From Bacteroides sp. (GTDB taxonomy: Bacteria; Bacteroidota; Bacteroidia; Bacteroidales; Muribaculaceae), in contig JAAVEO010000040.1 of the NCBI GenBank assembly GCA_014801225.1, positions 49,324 through 113,323 on the forward strand: a DNA stretch of 64,000 bases, read 5' to 3'. Numbering within the stretch: the first letter of the stretch is position 1; the number at the start of each line of letters is the position of its first letter. Under the pieces are notes generated by a model. It was not told where the DNA came from. It saw only the letters and a program-made list of their open reading frames with translations, and did no database searches. This document shows positions 10,078-20,182 of this stretch, piece after piece. A program made the translations under genes and the position numbers.

Positions 10078-10902
10078 ATGGAATGGTTAGACGCCCTTAT
10101 TCTGGGCATTGTGCAAGGATTGTCGGAGTATCTCCCAATCAGCTCGAGCGGTCATCTTGAAATATTTAGAGAGATACTCGGTATAGATCTTCCGTCTGAC
10201 AACATCCTTCAGTTTGATCTCATAGTCCATGCCGCTACGGTATGTTCTACAATAGTGATACTCTGGCCGATGTTCTCCAAGCTCTGCAAGAGTTTCTTCA
10301 CCTTCAAGAGAGACGCCGACTTTTATTATGTATGTAAGATCCTCCTGTCGTGTATCCCTATCGGTATAGTAGGTGTATGCTTCAAGGATCAGGTAGAATC
10401 CTTCTTCGGTAATGGTCTCACTTTATTAGGTATATGCCTTTGCATCACAGCATGCCTTCTCGCATTCGCTTATTTCACCGATCATAAAGCCGATGGAGCG
10501 ACAGTCAAGGCAAACAAAGGGCGAGATATTACCTGGCTCGATGCCATAATCATCGGTTGTGCTCAGGCCGTAGCCGTGCTTCCCGGTCTTAGCCGCTCCG
10601 GCACTACCATAGCCACCGGTATCCTTATCGGTGACCGACGCGACAAGGTAGCCTCTTTCTCATTCCTTATGGTAATTATCCCGATACTTGGTGAAGCCCT
10701 CCTCGATCTTAAGGATATGATAACAGCTCCCGCAGGAGAAGTGGCCGCTATTTCCCCTTGGGTACTTCTCATTGGTTTTGTATCCAGTTTCGTCGTAGGA
10801 TGCTGCGCATGTCGCTGGATGCTTGATCTTGTGAAGAAAGGCAAACTTATATGGTTTGCTGTATATTGCGTCATAATGGGCGTGATATGTATACTTTGGT
10901 AA
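10078..10902 (+). CDS. uppP: Undecaprenyl-diphosphatase
   Basis: LGIVQGLSEYLPISSSGHLEI and LPGLSRSGTTIATG. Confidence 0.95.
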   Translation: MEWLDALILGIVQGLSEYLPISSSGHLEIFREILGIDLPSDNILQFDLIVHAATVCSTIVILWPMFSKLCKSFFTFKRDADFYYVCKILLSCIPIGIVGVCFKDQVESFFGNGLTLLGICLCITACLLAFAYFTDHKADGATVKANKGRDITWLDAIIIGCAQAVAVLPGLSRSGTTIATGILIGDRRDKVASFSFLMVIIPILGEALLDLKDMITAPAGEVAAISPWVLLIGFVSSFVVGCCACRWMLDLVKKGKLIWFAVYCVIMGVICILW

Positions 10903-10927
10903 AAATAAAAGTAGCACTAATAAATAG

Positions 10928-11653
10928 ATGGATTTCATCAGCGGAGAAATCATAGGAATTGATAAACCTCTCGAATGGACATCGTTCGATGCCGTTAAGA
11001 GAGTACGCGGAGCTATACAGCGCCGTCTGCACCTGAAGAAATTCAAAGTAGGGCATGCAGGCACTCTCGATCCGTTGGCCACAGGTGTGCTCATCGTCTG
11101 CACCGGCCGTGCCACACGTTGCATCGAACAGCTCCAGAATGGTACGAAAGAGTATATCGCTACAGTAAGACTTGGGGCCACCACTCCCAGTTTCGATCTG
11201 GAGACGGAAGTTGATGCATTGTATCCTTACGAGCATATTACCCGTGAGCAGGTGGAGAGTGTGTTGCCTACGTTTATGGGTAGAATCATGCAGGTGCCCC
11301 CTGTATTCTCAGCCGTGAAAGTAGATGGAAAACGAGCTTACAAGATGGCCCGCTCCGGCAAGGAGGTGGAATTAAAGGCAAAACCTCTTCAGATCGATGC
11401 TATCGAGCTTCTTGATTACACTCTCCCGGATATCAAGCTACGTATTGTATGTAGCAAGGGTACATATATACGTGCCTTGGCTCGAGATTTGGGTGAGGCG
11501 CTTGGAAGTGGTGCTCATCTCGTAGGATTACGCCGTACGAGGGTGGGGGATATTTCTATAGAGAAATGCCTCACGATAGATGAAGCCATAGAAAAAATTT
11601 CAACCGAACCCCTTACTTTCCCTGAGGATTATCGCCTTCCGGGCGATAACTGA
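10928..11653 (+). CDS. truB: tRNA pseudouridine(55) synthase
   Basis: IDKPLEWTSFDAV, GHAGTLDPLATGVL. Confidence 0.96.
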   Translation: MDFISGEIIGIDKPLEWTSFDAVKRVRGAIQRRLHLKKFKVGHAGTLDPLATGVLIVCTGRATRCIEQLQNGTKEYIATVRLGATTPSFDLETEVDALYPYEHITREQVESVLPTFMGRIMQVPPVFSAVKVDGKRAYKMARSGKEVELKAKPLQIDAIELLDYTLPDIKLRIVCSKGTYIRALARDLGEALGSGAHLVGLRRTRVGDISIEKCLTIDEAIEKISTEPLTFPEDYRLPGDN

Positions 11654-11742
11654 GAGGATAGGGAGCCCGCTCCGGCCTGACCTCCGCGACGGCTCCGGGA
11701 TATTCGGGTATATAATAAGTTAGAAGTCATTACGAACTAATT

Positions 11743-12795
11743 ATGAAACTTTCACAATTCAAGTTCAAACTTCCTGAGGAACTTATCGCACAGTATCCTA
11801 CGGAAAACCGCGACGAATGTCGTCTGATGGTGGTCAATGTCCGTGACAAGAGCATTGAGCATCATGTATTCAAGGATGTGCTCAATTATTTTGACGAGGG
11901 CGATGTCATGATCTTCAATGACACTCGTGTCTTCCCCGCGCGTCTCTATGGAAATAAAGAGAAAACAGGGGCGAAGATTGAAGTATTCCTTTTACGCGAG
12001 CTCAATGTGGATAATAAATTTTGGGATGTGCTCGTGGAGCCGGCCAGAAAAATCCGTATAGGCAACAAGCTGTATTTCGGAGAGGATGAATCTATGGTGG
12101 CCGAGGTGATTGACAATACCACTTCAAGAGGTCGCACCCTGCGCTTCCTCTATGATGGCCCTCACGATGAATTCAAGGATATTCTCTACTCTATGGGCCT
12201 CACCCCCCTTCCCGATTATATCAAACGTCCGGCAGAAAAAGAGGATGCTGAGCGATATCAGTGTATCTATGCTGAGAAAGAGGGTGCTGTGATGGCTCCC
12301 GCGGCCGGTCTGCACTTCAGTCGTGAGCTTATGAAGCGTCTCGAGATCAAGGGGGTGGAACAAGGATTTCTTACTCTCCACTGTGGTCGCGGCAACTTTA
12401 AGGATATCGATGTGGAAGACCTCACGAAGCATCGTATGGATAGTGAGGAGATGATAGTGGATGAGAAGCTGGTGGAGCTTGTCAATGCTGCCAAGGATCG
12501 TAATTCCAAGGTGTGCGCCGTGGGCACATCCGTACTTCGCGCGCTTGCGAGCTCTGTATGTATGAACGGTCATCTGATGACATATTCAGGTTGGACCAAC
12601 AAATTCATATTCCCTCCCTACGACTTTAGCGTATGCACCTCTCTTATCTCGAATTTCCACATGCCGCTCAGCACCATGCTTATGATGGTGGCCGCTTTCG
12701 GAGGCTACGATCTCGTTATGAAGGCTTACGAAGTGGCTGTGAAGGAGAAATACCGTTTCGGTTGCTATGGTGATGCAATGATCGTAATCCGATAA
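11743..12795 (+). CDS. queA: S-adenosylmethionine:tRNA ribosyltransferase-isomerase
   Basis: [46 protein letters not shown]. Confidence 0.95.
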   Translation: MKLSQFKFKLPEELIAQYPTENRDECRLMVVNVRDKSIEHHVFKDVLNYFDEGDVMIFNDTRVFPARLYGNKEKTGAKIEVFLLRELNVDNKFWDVLVEPARKIRIGNKLYFGEDESMVAEVIDNTTSRGRTLRFLYDGPHDEFKDILYSMGLTPLPDYIKRPAEKEDAERYQCIYAEKEGAVMAPAAGLHFSRELMKRLEIKGVEQGFLTLHCGRGNFKDIDVEDLTKHRMDSEEMIVDEKLVELVNAAKDRNSKVCAVGTSVLRALASSVCMNGHLMTYSGWTNKFIFPPYDFSVCTSLISNFHMPLSTMLMMVAAFGGYDLVMKAYEVAVKEKYRFGCYGDAMIVIR

Positions 12796-12856
12796 AAATA
12801 GTTCGTATTCGGTCACTATTTCAGAGTGATAAATGTGAACGAATGTTAAAAGAATA

Positions 12857-12900
12857 TTAAGAGACCTGGGTGGCAAATTGTTTGCTCCCGGGTCTCTTAA
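12857..12900 (+). terminator. Long near-perfect hairpin downstream of queA
   Basis: TTAAGAGACCTGGG-tg-GCAAA-ttg-TTTGC-t-CCCGGGTCTCTTAA; wobble favours + strand; T-tract weak. Confidence 0.6.
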
Positions 12901-13052
12901 TTTGGGTAGAGCGGCTAAAAACATTGCACTATGTTCGTTGAAATGTGCGAAAAGGAGAGGTTGTTAGCCTTAATCACTTGAAATATGAAATATTATCGTG
13001 GTGATATGATTAGTTAAACAATGATAACACAAGCGAAATAATACCTTAAAAA

Positions 13053-13085
13053 TTTGGAAAAGGGGTGTGAGATGTAGTAATTTTG
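13053..13085 (+). promoter_or_regulatory. Promoter of sRNA copy A
   Basis: TTTG (13053-13056)-N21-TAATTTTG (13078-13085). Confidence 0.65.
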
Positions 13086-13087
13086 CA

Positions 13088-13158
13088 TCGTGTTTTTCAT
13101 GGTATTAGATTTAAGGTTAAGAGGATTAGTTGTCGCGAGACAATTAATCTTTTTTTTA
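13088..13158 (+). ncRNA. Small RNA, paralogous family copy A
   Basis: Seed GTGTTTTTCATGGTATTAGATTTAAGGTTAAG then terminator GATTAGTTGTC-GCGA-GACAATTAATC-T8; shares seed with 15511-15585. Confidence 0.65.
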
Positions 13159-13207
13159 TTTTTCTTAGCTACTTGTAACCGGTAGACAGACCGTAAAGAG
13201 AGATTGA

Positions 13208-13930
13208 TCAGGAAAAGACTTCATGTAAGATAGCAAGGCTTTTGAGGTTGTCGGCACCCGGGTAATGTATGGCATAGTAGCGTAGCAGACCGTTGAGTAT
13301 ACTTTGCCGCTCTTCGGCATTCAGTCGGAAACGTCGCATATTATAGTAGTTCATGCGTGCGAGAAACGGTAACTTTTGACTATCTTCCGGCGAAAGGTAT
13401 TGTCGCTGACCGACAGGTAGCGCAGAGAATTCTCCTGTCTCCAACGAAAAATGATACCCCGGACGCCAACCGGACATATCCGGCTGAATACCTGAGAAGG
13501 GAAGAAAACTAATCATGAAGGCGATATGGAAATTGGCCGGACTCCCCTCCAGACGATCGAGGATATAGATACTATGGCGAATGAAATCCCAGATGTTTGG
13601 GTCGGGGGTAGTCTCGCGCAACACATGATTGAGAAATTCTGAGAGGAAGAGAGCCATGGAGCTCTTTATCGGATTAAAATACAAGTCATGCCAGGCATAA
13701 GGTGTGGACACAGCGCCGAGACGCTGCAGCTCTTTATTGGCCACGAATCTCACATCGCAGTCTACAAGTGCCAAAGGCAACAGCCGTGCCGCGCGCCCCT
13801 TCGATTTGCCTCCGCCTCCGGCCGGAGATATAAATGATACACGTCCGCGACTGCGAGTGTAGAGTGTCACGATATTCACCGCATCGTTGTGCTTGCGATT
13901 TTCAAGCACTATTCCGTTGATTTTCTCCAT
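13208..13930 (-). CDS. recO: DNA repair protein RecO
   Basis: MEKINGIVLENRKHNDAVNIVTLYTRSRGRVSFISPAG; OB-fold N-term; start at internal Met. Confidence 0.85.
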   Translation of the reverse strand: MEKINGIVLENRKHNDAVNIVTLYTRSRGRVSFISPAGGGGKSKGRAARLLPLALVDCDVRFVANKELQRLGAVSTPYAWHDLYFNPIKSSMALFLSEFLNHVLRETTPDPNIWDFIRHSIYILDRLEGSPANFHIAFMISFLPFSGIQPDMSGWRPGYHFSLETGEFSALPVGQRQYLSPEDSQKLPFLARMNYYNMRRFRLNAEERQSILNGLLRYYAIHYPGADNLKSLAILHEVFS

Positions 13931-15207
13931 ATATTGGCCTCTTTGCGTAATAATGAATGAGCGAATCGGCATCGTAGACAATTCCGGGCGTCACAGTACT
14001 CCTTACGCAGATGAATCAGCGCCTGACTCCTGAGAGCGGAATCATTCTTTATTCCAATCTCTTTCCATTGCCGCGTTATAGTGTTGTTTTCGGGAGGTAA
14101 TTCATATAGCAAATTGATACCTCGCTCGGCAAGATCCATATCCCCGCGCAGGCATCCGTATGCATACACCACCGGCGCCACCACATTTCCCATCAGTATA
14201 TCAATACTTCCTCGTGACAATTCTGCAGGAGCTATAGTCTCGGGTGTTCCGAAACTATAATGTGAGGTCCAGTAATCTTCTACATTTACTTTAAAAAGCT
14301 CTCTCAGGCGGTCGCTATCAATAGAAAGAGAAGCTAGCTGCCTGATAGAAAAGAGTCCGCGGAAGAGGATTGCCGCCAGAAAAGCGAGGCGACGATGGGG
14401 GAAATTCTGCGGACGTGACCGGGAATACTTCCACATCCCTGCCGGGATAGGTGAAAGTCCATATTTGCGTGAAAGAAAGAGATACTCCCGGCAGAGAGTC
14501 TGATAATAATCGTCATAGCCAAAGACGGCTGCATCGAGCATACCCGCTTGCCCGAAGAGAAGCGCCTCTATCTGCATACGGGAATCGGCATGGTGATATA
14601 TGATACGTAAAGGCAGGGATCGGGCGAGCATCTCGAAGGGTTCGCCATTCAGACCGAACCCGAATGCACGGGCCAGAATTATAAAAAGCGTCTGGTCCCA
14701 ATCGGAAGCGGTAGCCCGATAAATCTCGGCCACACGCGATGCTTTCACCTGAATCCTCTCCACCGCGAGTGACTCCAGCCAATCCATCATCGTCAGAGAC
14801 GACAATTGCTGAAGATAATTTTGGCATCTCACGGCCTTCATATCGGCATCAAGAGAGGCGTAGGCAGTATAGAAAGATTGGGGCAAGACAATCTCGAGCT
14901 GAGGAATCAATTCGCCGTTCTTACGCGCTATCCTCGTATCGCTTACGGCTACCACATGGAGAAGTACAGAATCATATACGGAATCAGAGTCATGGCCATG
15001 TCGTTTCCAATCGGAAGCTTTCACATGTATCTCTACATTCCCGACCCATTCAGTGTCGTCGATACGTACCTTGGAATTGAAAAAGTCGGGTCCTGAATTG
15101 GAATTGAGCCGTCCCGGATCGATTACTTCGAGACTGCGGCCGTCGACAAGTCGGAATGACTTTCCGGCGATACCCGTCTGCCAAAGATACTGATAAAGCT
15201 TCTCCAT
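13909..15207 (-). CDS. DUF2851 family protein
   Basis: MEKLYQYLWQTGIAGKSFRLVDGRSLEVIDPGRLNSNSGPDFFNSKVRIDDTEWVGNVEIHVKASDW typical of the family. Confidence 0.88.
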   Translation of the reverse strand: MEKLYQYLWQTGIAGKSFRLVDGRSLEVIDPGRLNSNSGPDFFNSKVRIDDTEWVGNVEIHVKASDWKRHGHDSDSVYDSVLLHVVAVSDTRIARKNGELIPQLEIVLPQSFYTAYASLDADMKAVRCQNYLQQLSSLTMMDWLESLAVERIQVKASRVAEIYRATASDWDQTLFIILARAFGFGLNGEPFEMLARSLPLRIIYHHADSRMQIEALLFGQAGMLDAAVFGYDDYYQTLCREYLFLSRKYGLSPIPAGMWKYSRSRPQNFPHRRLAFLAAILFRGLFSIRQLASLSIDSDRLRELFKVNVEDYWTSHYSFGTPETIAPAELSRGSIDILMGNVVAPVVYAYGCLRGDMDLAERGINLLYELPPENNTITRQWKEIGIKNDSALRSQALIHLRKEYCDARNCLRCRFAHSLLRKEANIWRKSTE

Positions 15208-15476
15208 ACCGCAAAAGTAATCAAAAAATATGAATATCGCTATATAGTATGAAATGCAATTCCTATTTTCTTCCATATGGGTTTGGCAAAATGAAAGCGT
15301 AATTGTAGATTAAGAGTTTATATTGCTAATTGAGGAATTGGGGTGATGAAAGGGTGTGGAGTAGAAAAAAAGAATGGATAATAAGGCTGAAAAGGAGGAG
15401 TAAGAAAGGATAACGGATAAATATGGAGGTGATACGCATAATAATTGTTAAGAAACGGAAGAAAAGACGCGGCGGA

Positions 15477-15508
15477 TTTGGTGTAGTCGCAAAAAAGTAG
15501 TACCTTTG
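15477..15508 (+). promoter_or_regulatory. Promoter of sRNA copy B
   Basis: TTTG (15477-15480)-N20-TACCTTTG (15501-15508). Confidence 0.65.
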
Positions 15509-15510
15509 CT

Positions 15511-15585
15511 GTGTGTTTTTCATAGTATTAAATTAAGATTAAGGTTTCGGTCTATTTCTTTGTGAAAAGGGATAGACTTTTTTTA
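15511..15585 (+). ncRNA. Small RNA, paralogous family copy B, upstream of rubrerythrin
   Basis: Seed GTGTTTTTCATAGTATTAAATTAAGATTAAG then terminator GTCTATTTCTTT-gtga-AAAGGGATAGAC-T7 with G-U pairs on + strand. Confidence 0.65.
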
Positions 15586-15699
15586 TGTCCTTATGTCAAC
15601 CAATGTTTTATGTTGGATACGATATAGGTGAACCTTTTTTGAGGCGGTGGCGTTATAGAGGCAAACAAACAATTCTAAACACACAAAACCTTATCAAAA

Positions 15700-16287
15700 A
15701 TGGGAACAGAAAAAAGCTTGAAAGGCACCAAGACTGAGATTAATCTTGCCAACGCTTATGTGGCGGAATCTACAGCCGTAACACGATATACCTTCTATGC
15801 ACAGCAGGCTCAGAAGGAAATGTATTATCAGTATGCCAATATCTTTCAGGAAACAGCTGACAATGAGCTTCACCATGCGAAGATTTTCCTCAAATATCTC
15901 ACCGAAGGGGCAGTTACAGCAACTCCTACCGGAGTGGATCCCGGTGTAATCGGTCCTACTCAGCACGATCTCCTTATCGCTGCCTCTGAAGAGGAGCAGG
16001 AGGGTGTAAAACAATACACAGATGCAGCTGCAGTAGCAGAAGAGGAAGGATTCACTGAAATTGCAGCCAGATTCCGTGCTATCGCAAAGATCGAGGCTCA
16101 TCACAAAGAGCGTTTCGACAAGATGCGCAAGCGCATCGAGGACGGCACAGTATGGAAACGCGATACTCCTATCAAATGGCAGTGCCTCGTATGTGGTTAC
16201 ATCTTTGAAGGCACAGAGCCCCCTCAGAAGTGTCCTGCATGCTTCCATCCCTATCAGCACTTTATGCCCGCTGAGGATAACATCTAA
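15700..16287 (+). CDS. rbr: Rubrerythrin
   Basis: Ferritin-like ExxH motifs plus C-terminal rubredoxin CLVCGYIFEGTEPPQKCPAC. Confidence 0.96.
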   Translation: MGTEKSLKGTKTEINLANAYVAESTAVTRYTFYAQQAQKEMYYQYANIFQETADNELHHAKIFLKYLTEGAVTATPTGVDPGVIGPTQHDLLIAASEEEQEGVKQYTDAAAVAEEEGFTEIAARFRAIAKIEAHHKERFDKMRKRIEDGTVWKRDTPIKWQCLVCGYIFEGTEPPQKCPACFHPYQHFMPAEDNI

Positions 16288-16340
16288 TAATGTAAATCAT
16301 CTGTCGGAAGACGGGTTTCATAGACCATCAATAGACGCGG

Positions 16341-16376
16341 AATGCCGTGTCGGCGAAAAGCTGACACGGCATTTTT
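16341..16376 (+). terminator. Rubrerythrin terminator
   Basis: AATGCCGTGTC...GACACGGCATTTTT. Confidence 0.8.
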
Positions 16377-16419
16377 CTGTGTATAAAAATGACGCTTAGG
16401 TCACTGATGATCAAAAACG

Positions 16420-18096
16420 CTAGGGATGGTTTGGTCGGTCAGCGCGAATGAGCGCAAGGAGCGCGGGAAGAGCCTCCGAGGCAGGAATATTCTTCTGCAC
16501 CAATTGCTTACCCTTATATAGGCTTACACGCCCGGGACCTGCTCCAACATATCCATAGTCGGCATCGGCCATCTCTCCGGGGCCATTTACAATGCACCCC
16601 ATCACACCAATCTTAAGACCTACCATCTCCTTAGTAGCTTCCTTTACCTCGCGGAGTGTAGTCTGCAGATCAAACAATGTACGCCCGCATCCGGGGCACG
16701 CTATATATTCCGTCTTGGAAATACGCAGACGAGCGGCCTGTAATATTCCAAGAGCAAGCCCCGCCACTTTTTCCCGGGGAAATGCCGGAGCATCCACCCA
16801 TATTCCCGAGCAATATCCTCTTAGAAGGAGGCTGCCGAATTCGGTAGCCGCCTCTATCTGAAGTTGTTCCCATTCATCAGTGTCATACTTCAATCGGAGT
16901 ATTATGGGGTTCTTTCCCCCTCTTTCTATAAAGGAATCTATACAGCGCATCACACGTGCGACACGATCGACACCTTCGGCGGAAAGCAACACAGGAAGCT
17001 CATCGTCAAAAATCATTATCTCGGAATCCGCATCGCATTGATGCCAGGCATGGGGAATGGAATCCGAGGCAATATCATGTCCTATCACTATTGGCCCGTT
17101 AACTGTTGTCCCCGGCACAGGAGTCGCTTTTTCACGCGAGGCTTCCCCGGGGAAAGGGCGGGGGAAAGGAGCATCTTCCAAGGGTGTTTTCCCTATGATT
17201 CTCGTAGTGGCGAAATCCCTGAGACGGCATCCTACGGGAATCTCGTTTTCGGGATCTTCGCTGAGTGATACACGTATAGTATCACCGATACCCTCGAGCA
17301 GGAGGCTTCCGATACCGACAGCGCTCTTTACACGTCCATCTTCACCGTCTCCGGCCTCTGTTACACCCAAATGAAGCGGGAAATGCATATCTTCCTTATC
17401 CATGGCGGCGACAAGCTTATGCACCGTCTCAACCATAACCACCACATTAGAGGCCTTGATAGAGATGACTATATTATTGAAGTCCACCTCACGGGCTATG
17501 CGCAGATACTCCATCACGGATTCCACCATACCGTCAGGCGTATCACCATAACGGCTCATGATACGGTCGGAGAGAGAGCCATGATTTACTCCCAGACGCA
17601 CACACGTGGAATTTTCGCGACAAAGATTGAGAAAGGGGAGAAGGGCCTCGCGGATTCGTCCGATTTCTGCGGCATACTCCTCATCGGTAAACTCAAGTTT
17701 CTTGAAAGTGCGGGCCGCATCCACGAAATTTCCGGGGTTGATACGTACCTTGTCGCAGGTGCGGGCTGCGGTATATGCAGCCTGAGGATTGAAATGCACA
17801 TCGGCTACAAGAGGAACATCGCATCCTGCGCTATGTACACCCTCACGGATACGGGCCATGTTTTCGGCCTCACGTACTCCCTGAGTGGTGAGACGTACAA
17901 TCTCACCGCCTGCCTTGGCGATGCGCAATATCTGGGCCACACTTCCCTCTGTGTCGAGAGTGGAAGTATTGGTCATAGACTGCACTCTGACGGGATTCTC
18001 ACCCCCTATGCCGATTCTCCCTACACGGGACTCCGAAGTATGACGACGCCGGAAAAGAGCACGCTCAGTTCCGGCTTCGTTGATATTTTCTGTCAT
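16420..18096 (-). CDS. ispG: 4-hydroxy-3-methylbut-2-enyl diphosphate synthase, long insert-containing form
   Basis: VRVQSMTNTSTLDTEGSVAQI, VRINPGNF, ACPGCGRTLFDL, MGCIVNGPGEMADADYGYVG; 558 aa with central insertion. Confidence 0.95.
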   Translation of the reverse strand: MTENINEAGTERALFRRRHTSESRVGRIGIGGENPVRVQSMTNTSTLDTEGSVAQILRIAKAGGEIVRLTTQGVREAENMARIREGVHSAGCDVPLVADVHFNPQAAYTAARTCDKVRINPGNFVDAARTFKKLEFTDEEYAAEIGRIREALLPFLNLCRENSTCVRLGVNHGSLSDRIMSRYGDTPDGMVESVMEYLRIAREVDFNNIVISIKASNVVVMVETVHKLVAAMDKEDMHFPLHLGVTEAGDGEDGRVKSAVGIGSLLLEGIGDTIRVSLSEDPENEIPVGCRLRDFATTRIIGKTPLEDAPFPRPFPGEASREKATPVPGTTVNGPIVIGHDIASDSIPHAWHQCDADSEIMIFDDELPVLLSAEGVDRVARVMRCIDSFIERGGKNPIILRLKYDTDEWEQLQIEAATEFGSLLLRGYCSGIWVDAPAFPREKVAGLALGILQAARLRISKTEYIACPGCGRTLFDLQTTLREVKEATKEMVGLKIGVMGCIVNGPGEMADADYGYVGAGPGRVSLYKGKQLVQKNIPASEALPALLALIRADRPNHP

Positions 18097-18112
18097 TAGT
18101 GGATAATATGAT

Positions 18113-18958
18113 TCAGATGAAGGTTACAAGGAAATATACGCTGCAGAACCCCACGGCTGTGCCGGCAAGCACCTGGGCGAGTGTATGGCGACCGAGCCAA
18201 ATGCGGGCGCTGCCAAGCAGACCTGCAAGAATTACCCATACCACTAGCCATGCCAGCACACTATTGTCCTGTCTGAAATTCTCATGGCCGAGATGCACGA
18301 GCAGTGCTATCACTCCGGCGATACCGGCGGCATGAGCGGAAATCTTCCAACGAAAGTTGACTGTAAGATTGACCAAAGCAGCCACAGCTCCGCCGGCGAA
18401 GAACATGCAGGTCCACATCGGAGCTCCTTTGATACCCATATACCATGCCGTGATGCCCATACAAATGAAAGTGATGATATAGGGCACAAGGCGTTCTCGC
18501 CTGCCGTTGAGACCATAATCCTGCACCACTCCTAATTTCTTCAGCAATATCACGAGGAGCATAGGGATAGCACAATTGATAATGAATACTACGAGAGTAA
18601 ACATCCATTTGGAGGTAGTCGGGGCGAAACTGAGCACTGTGAGGTCGAACATCAGCAGCATGCCGTATACCGGCATCAGCAACGGCACCAATCCCCAAGA
18701 AAGCAACGTGGAGATGGCATTGAGAAATCCCCCCTCCTGACCATCCTTGGAGTTTTGATTGGAATTAGATTCTTCCGATGTTTCTTCCATCGCCTTATCC
18801 TCTGAGGTAAAGGTATCCGGCATATCTGCAGATTCCTCCGTCTCCTCTTTATCTGGATAGGAGGAAGGTGCGTAGGGCGAAGTGTCGGAATCCGCTTTAT
18901 TGTCATCCTCGGGAGGGAGCAGCGGTTCCGGATAATATGAGGAGGTATCGAGTTTCAT
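18113..18958 (-). CDS. PAP2-like integral membrane protein
   Basis: Acidic N-term, several TM segments, C-terminal SARIWLGRHTLAQVLAGTAVG resembling PAP2 motif. Confidence 0.7.
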   Translation of the reverse strand: MKLDTSSYYPEPLLPPEDDNKADSDTSPYAPSSYPDKEETEESADMPDTFTSEDKAMEETSEESNSNQNSKDGQEGGFLNAISTLLSWGLVPLLMPVYGMLLMFDLTVLSFAPTTSKWMFTLVVFIINCAIPMLLVILLKKLGVVQDYGLNGRRERLVPYIITFICMGITAWYMGIKGAPMWTCMFFAGGAVAALVNLTVNFRWKISAHAAGIAGVIALLVHLGHENFRQDNSVLAWLVVWVILAGLLGSARIWLGRHTLAQVLAGTAVGFCSVYFLVTFI

Positions 18959-18973
18959 AAGAGAAAGTATTTT

Positions 18974-19939
18974 TCAATCGTTTTCTTTGGAAGCCGTCTG
19001 GTCGGCACTCTTTCCTCCTGTCTTCACGAGATTCAGGAAGCGAGAAGGCACCGGAGTCTCGAACCGCATATCCTGTCGGGTTATGGGGTGTGCGAAACGA
19101 AGAGTGCGGGCATGGAGTGCGAGACGGTTGATAGGACTATGCTTAGCGCCATATTTGCGGTCGCCTACGATGGGATGACCGAGGTCCTTGCAATGGACAC
19201 GTATCTGGTTCTTGCGGCCGGTATCGAGAGAGAACTCGGCGAGTGTGAATCCATTGGCGCGTTTCAACACTTTGTAATGAGTGACAGCCAATTTCCCCTC
19301 GTTGGGCTCTTCAGTGGAGTAGACCACAAACTGAGAGTTTTCTGCCAGACGGCTTTTCACATAACCGGAATCTTGACGCAACGCACCTTCAAGCAGGGCT
19401 ACGTAAGTGCGTTCAAGCACCATATTGTTCCAGTTATGTCGAAGAGCCTCCTGAGCCTCTTCAGTCTTGGTGAACATCATAAGGCCGGAAGTGTCACGGT
19501 CAAGACGATGTACTACATACAGTTTGTTTTTCGGATGTTGGCGCTTGATATAATCGCGGAGGATGCTGAAGGCCGATTCCTCCTTACGGTGGCTTTCCGT
19601 GGAGACGGACAGGAGGCCGTAACCCTTGTTGACTACAATAACGTCGTCATCCTCATATACGAGTTGGAGATGGGGATGCTTGAGCACCACGAAAGGACGT
19701 GCCACGTTAAGCTCCACCCATTGCCCGGATTCTACAGGGGCATCGAATGCAGTGGTGACTACACCATTGATCATCAGATGGCCATATTTAAGCCAACGCT
19801 TCACATCATTGCGTTTAGTATCGCGACGGCTTGCCATGACAAACTCCATGAGGGGTTCGGATGTCTCGCCCGTATTCTGCCATGCATATACACGGTCTTC
19901 CTGGAATCCGCGTCTGCGGTCGTCTCTTCTATGCGCCAT
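18974..19939 (-). CDS. RluA-family pseudouridine synthase
   Basis: HRLDRDTSGLMMFTK, GRKNQIRVHCKDLGHPIVGDRKYG. Confidence 0.93.
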   Translation of the reverse strand: MAHRRDDRRRGFQEDRVYAWQNTGETSEPLMEFVMASRRDTKRNDVKRWLKYGHLMINGVVTTAFDAPVESGQWVELNVARPFVVLKHPHLQLVYEDDDVIVVNKGYGLLSVSTESHRKEESAFSILRDYIKRQHPKNKLYVVHRLDRDTSGLMMFTKTEEAQEALRHNWNNMVLERTYVALLEGALRQDSGYVKSRLAENSQFVVYSTEEPNEGKLAVTHYKVLKRANGFTLAEFSLDTGRKNQIRVHCKDLGHPIVGDRKYGAKHSPINRLALHARTLRFAHPITRQDMRFETPVPSRFLNLVKTGGKSADQTASKEND

Positions 19940-20125
19940 TTCGGGTTGTTGGATTTAAGTGAACATTCCAAAAGTATAAATCGGAGAAATACCGGTTTCC
20001 TTTCGGTGAAAGCGTGCATATGTCCGCCTTCCGGTGATTATAACAAATCAGATGCAAAATTACTTATAATTTCCCTAATAATCTCTCTCTAATCCTTAAA
20101 TTCCCACTCCTCCCGGAGAAAAAGA

Positions 20126-20156
20126 AGAGGATGAATGCGGAAAGCATCCATCCTCT
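20126..20156 (-). terminator. cysS terminator
   Basis: AGAGGATGaATGC-ggaaa-GCATcCATCCTCT; minus-strand T-rich tract follows. Confidence 0.65.
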
Positions 20157-20182
20157 ATATGATTATCAGTAAGATCCGGAAA

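Noticed and set aside
16420-18096. Unusually long IspG as novel fusion
   Set aside because: An insert-containing long IspG is expected for Bacteroidetes; not novel.
19088-20092. 334-aa + strand ORF opposite the RluA-family gene
   Set aside because: Antisense to a well-supported conserved CDS; composition not protein-like.
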